Assembly: GCF_001673635.1 (NCBI RefSeq)
Contig: NZ_LZMH01000023.1
Span: 120,229-184,228 of the forward strand
Origin: Mycobacterium asiaticum
Lineage (GTDB): Bacteria > Actinomycetota > Actinomycetes > Mycobacteriales > Mycobacteriaceae
Reading direction: 5' to 3'
Length of the DNA: 64,000 nt
The notes under the pieces are model-generated. The model did not search any database, was not told the origin of the DNA, and saw only the letters and a list, made by a program, of their open reading frames with translations. Position 1 is the stretch's first letter. Each line of letters begins with the position of its first letter. A program made the translations under genes and the position numbers. Positions 63,555 through 64,000 of this stretch are shown here, piece after piece.

Positions 63555-64000
63555 CTAACCCGCGGTGCCCGGGGTGCCAGGAGCTCCCACGGTGCCGCCG
63601 CTGCCGGTCCCCGATCCAGCACCCGGCGCGCCGCCGTTGCCGGCGGTGCCGCCGCTGCCGCCCGTCCCGGTGCTACCGGTGTTGCCGCTGCCGCCGGCGC
63701 CTGCACCGGGTGTGCCCGCCGCGCCGCCGGCGCCGCCGTCGCCGCCGCTGGGACCATTGCCACCGTTGCCACCGTCGCCGTTGGTGCCGGCGCCTGCATT
63801 GCCGCCGACTCCGCCGGTTTGGCCGCCGACGGCGCTGCCACCGCTACCGCCCGTGCCGCCGCTGCCGGCGTTGCCGCCCTTGCCGGAGACTGCGCCGCCG
63901 CCGTTGCCGCCGGCGCCACCGGTGCCGCCGTCGCCGCCGGTGCCGCTGTTACCGCCGGCGCCACCGTTCGGAACCGTCTCGGTGCCGGTGGCGCCGTTGC
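63555..64000 (-). CDS. PGRS-type Gly-rich protein, 3' end only
   Basis: The minus strand from 64000 to a TAG at 63557-63555 is open for 148 codons, with repeats of GGxGG type: NGGAGGNSGTGGDGGTGGAG, NGDGGNGGNGPSGGDGG, and the ending GGTVGAPGTPGTAG. Glycine is by far the commonest residue, with Ala, Asn, Ser and Thr. This is the low-complexity composition of PE_PGRS C-terminal domains. The start and any PE domain lie outside the window, so membership of the PE family is inferred. The DNA consists of imperfect GCCGCCG-type repeats that also leave long open frames on the other reading frames. Confidence 0.72.
   Translation of the reverse strand, partial: NGATGTETVPNGGAGGNSGTGGDGGTGGAGGNGGGAVSGKGGNAGSGGTGGSGGSAVGGQTGGVGGNAGAGTNGDGGNGGNGPSGGDGGAGGAAGTPGAGAGGSGNTGSTGTGGSGGTAGNGGAPGAGSGTGSGGTVGAPGTPGTAG

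Noticed and set aside
62474..63964. 496-residue minus-strand frame across the double-hotdog gene and the PGRS region
   Set aside because: It is antisense to the well-supported gene and reads Ala/Pro where the PGRS frame reads Gly; the Gly-rich frame ending at 63555 is preferred.
63555..64000. Tandem short repeats resembling a repeat array or CRISPR
   Set aside because: Units are imperfect GGC-type codons without spacers of constant length; they are explained by PGRS protein coding.

Overview
The window is a high-GC chromosome segment from a Mycobacterium. Gene content and order follow the Mycobacterium tuberculosis segment Rv0165c to Rv0216, recognised here from memory of the protein families and not by a search. 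A Gly-rich PGRS-type reading frame at the right edge and the full Mce1/MmpL/FadD set point to a slow-growing, probably non-tuberculous species. It is not M. tuberculosis itself: several genes expected by synteny are missing (the counterparts of Rv0187, Rv0188, Rv0193c to Rv0195, Rv0212c and Rv0213c), and several accessory genes are inserted.

Left part, 1-15.9 kb: the 5' end of the GntR repressor mce1R on the minus strand, then a long plus-strand mce1 operon: fadD5, yrbE1A, yrbE1B, mce1A-F and four Mce-associated genes (mam1A-D). Most junctions overlap by 4 nt. A DUF1275 membrane gene is appended at the end. Together these encode the Mce1 fatty-acid import machine with its acyl-CoA ligase; its ATPase is not in the window.

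15.9-23.8 kb: minus-strand genes for a phosphodiester glycosidase-like secreted protein (lprO position), a YhgE/Pip-type membrane protein, a pirin and sigG. Between pirin and sigG lies an insertion: an IclR regulator divergent from an NAD(P)-dependent oxidoreductase, plus an alpha/beta-hydrolase coupled to sigG. sigG has a strong match to the RecA-NDp damage promoter, and its GTG would be leaderless.

23.9-35.8 kb: monoacylglycerol lipase, a DUF2786 protein, a zinc metallohydrolase-like protein, a GH3 glycosidase, and a copper-defence island (metallothionein mymT, ilvD, ricR) with two matching RicR palindromes. Then an MFS transporter, two tandem L,D-transpeptidases and a Tat-exported FAD amine oxidase/desaturase-like protein.

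36-53.9 kb: TetR regulator with a molybdopterin oxidoreductase, zmp1, omamA/omamB (orphan Mce-associated proteins), an Rv0201c-like HTH protein, mmpL11, an inserted vapBC module, the Rv0203 haem-binding protein, an LPG-synthase-type membrane protein, an AI-2E family transporter, mmpL3, an NYN-domain protein and trmB.

54-64 kb: two GTPase-like proteins with degenerate P-loops, pckA (followed by a long hairpin), then a lipid module: fadD4, a crotonase, fadE3 and a double-hotdog hydratase. The window ends in the 3' part of a PE_PGRS-like gene. No tRNA, rRNA, CRISPR array or insertion sequence was seen, and no stretch longer than 300 bases lacks a gene.
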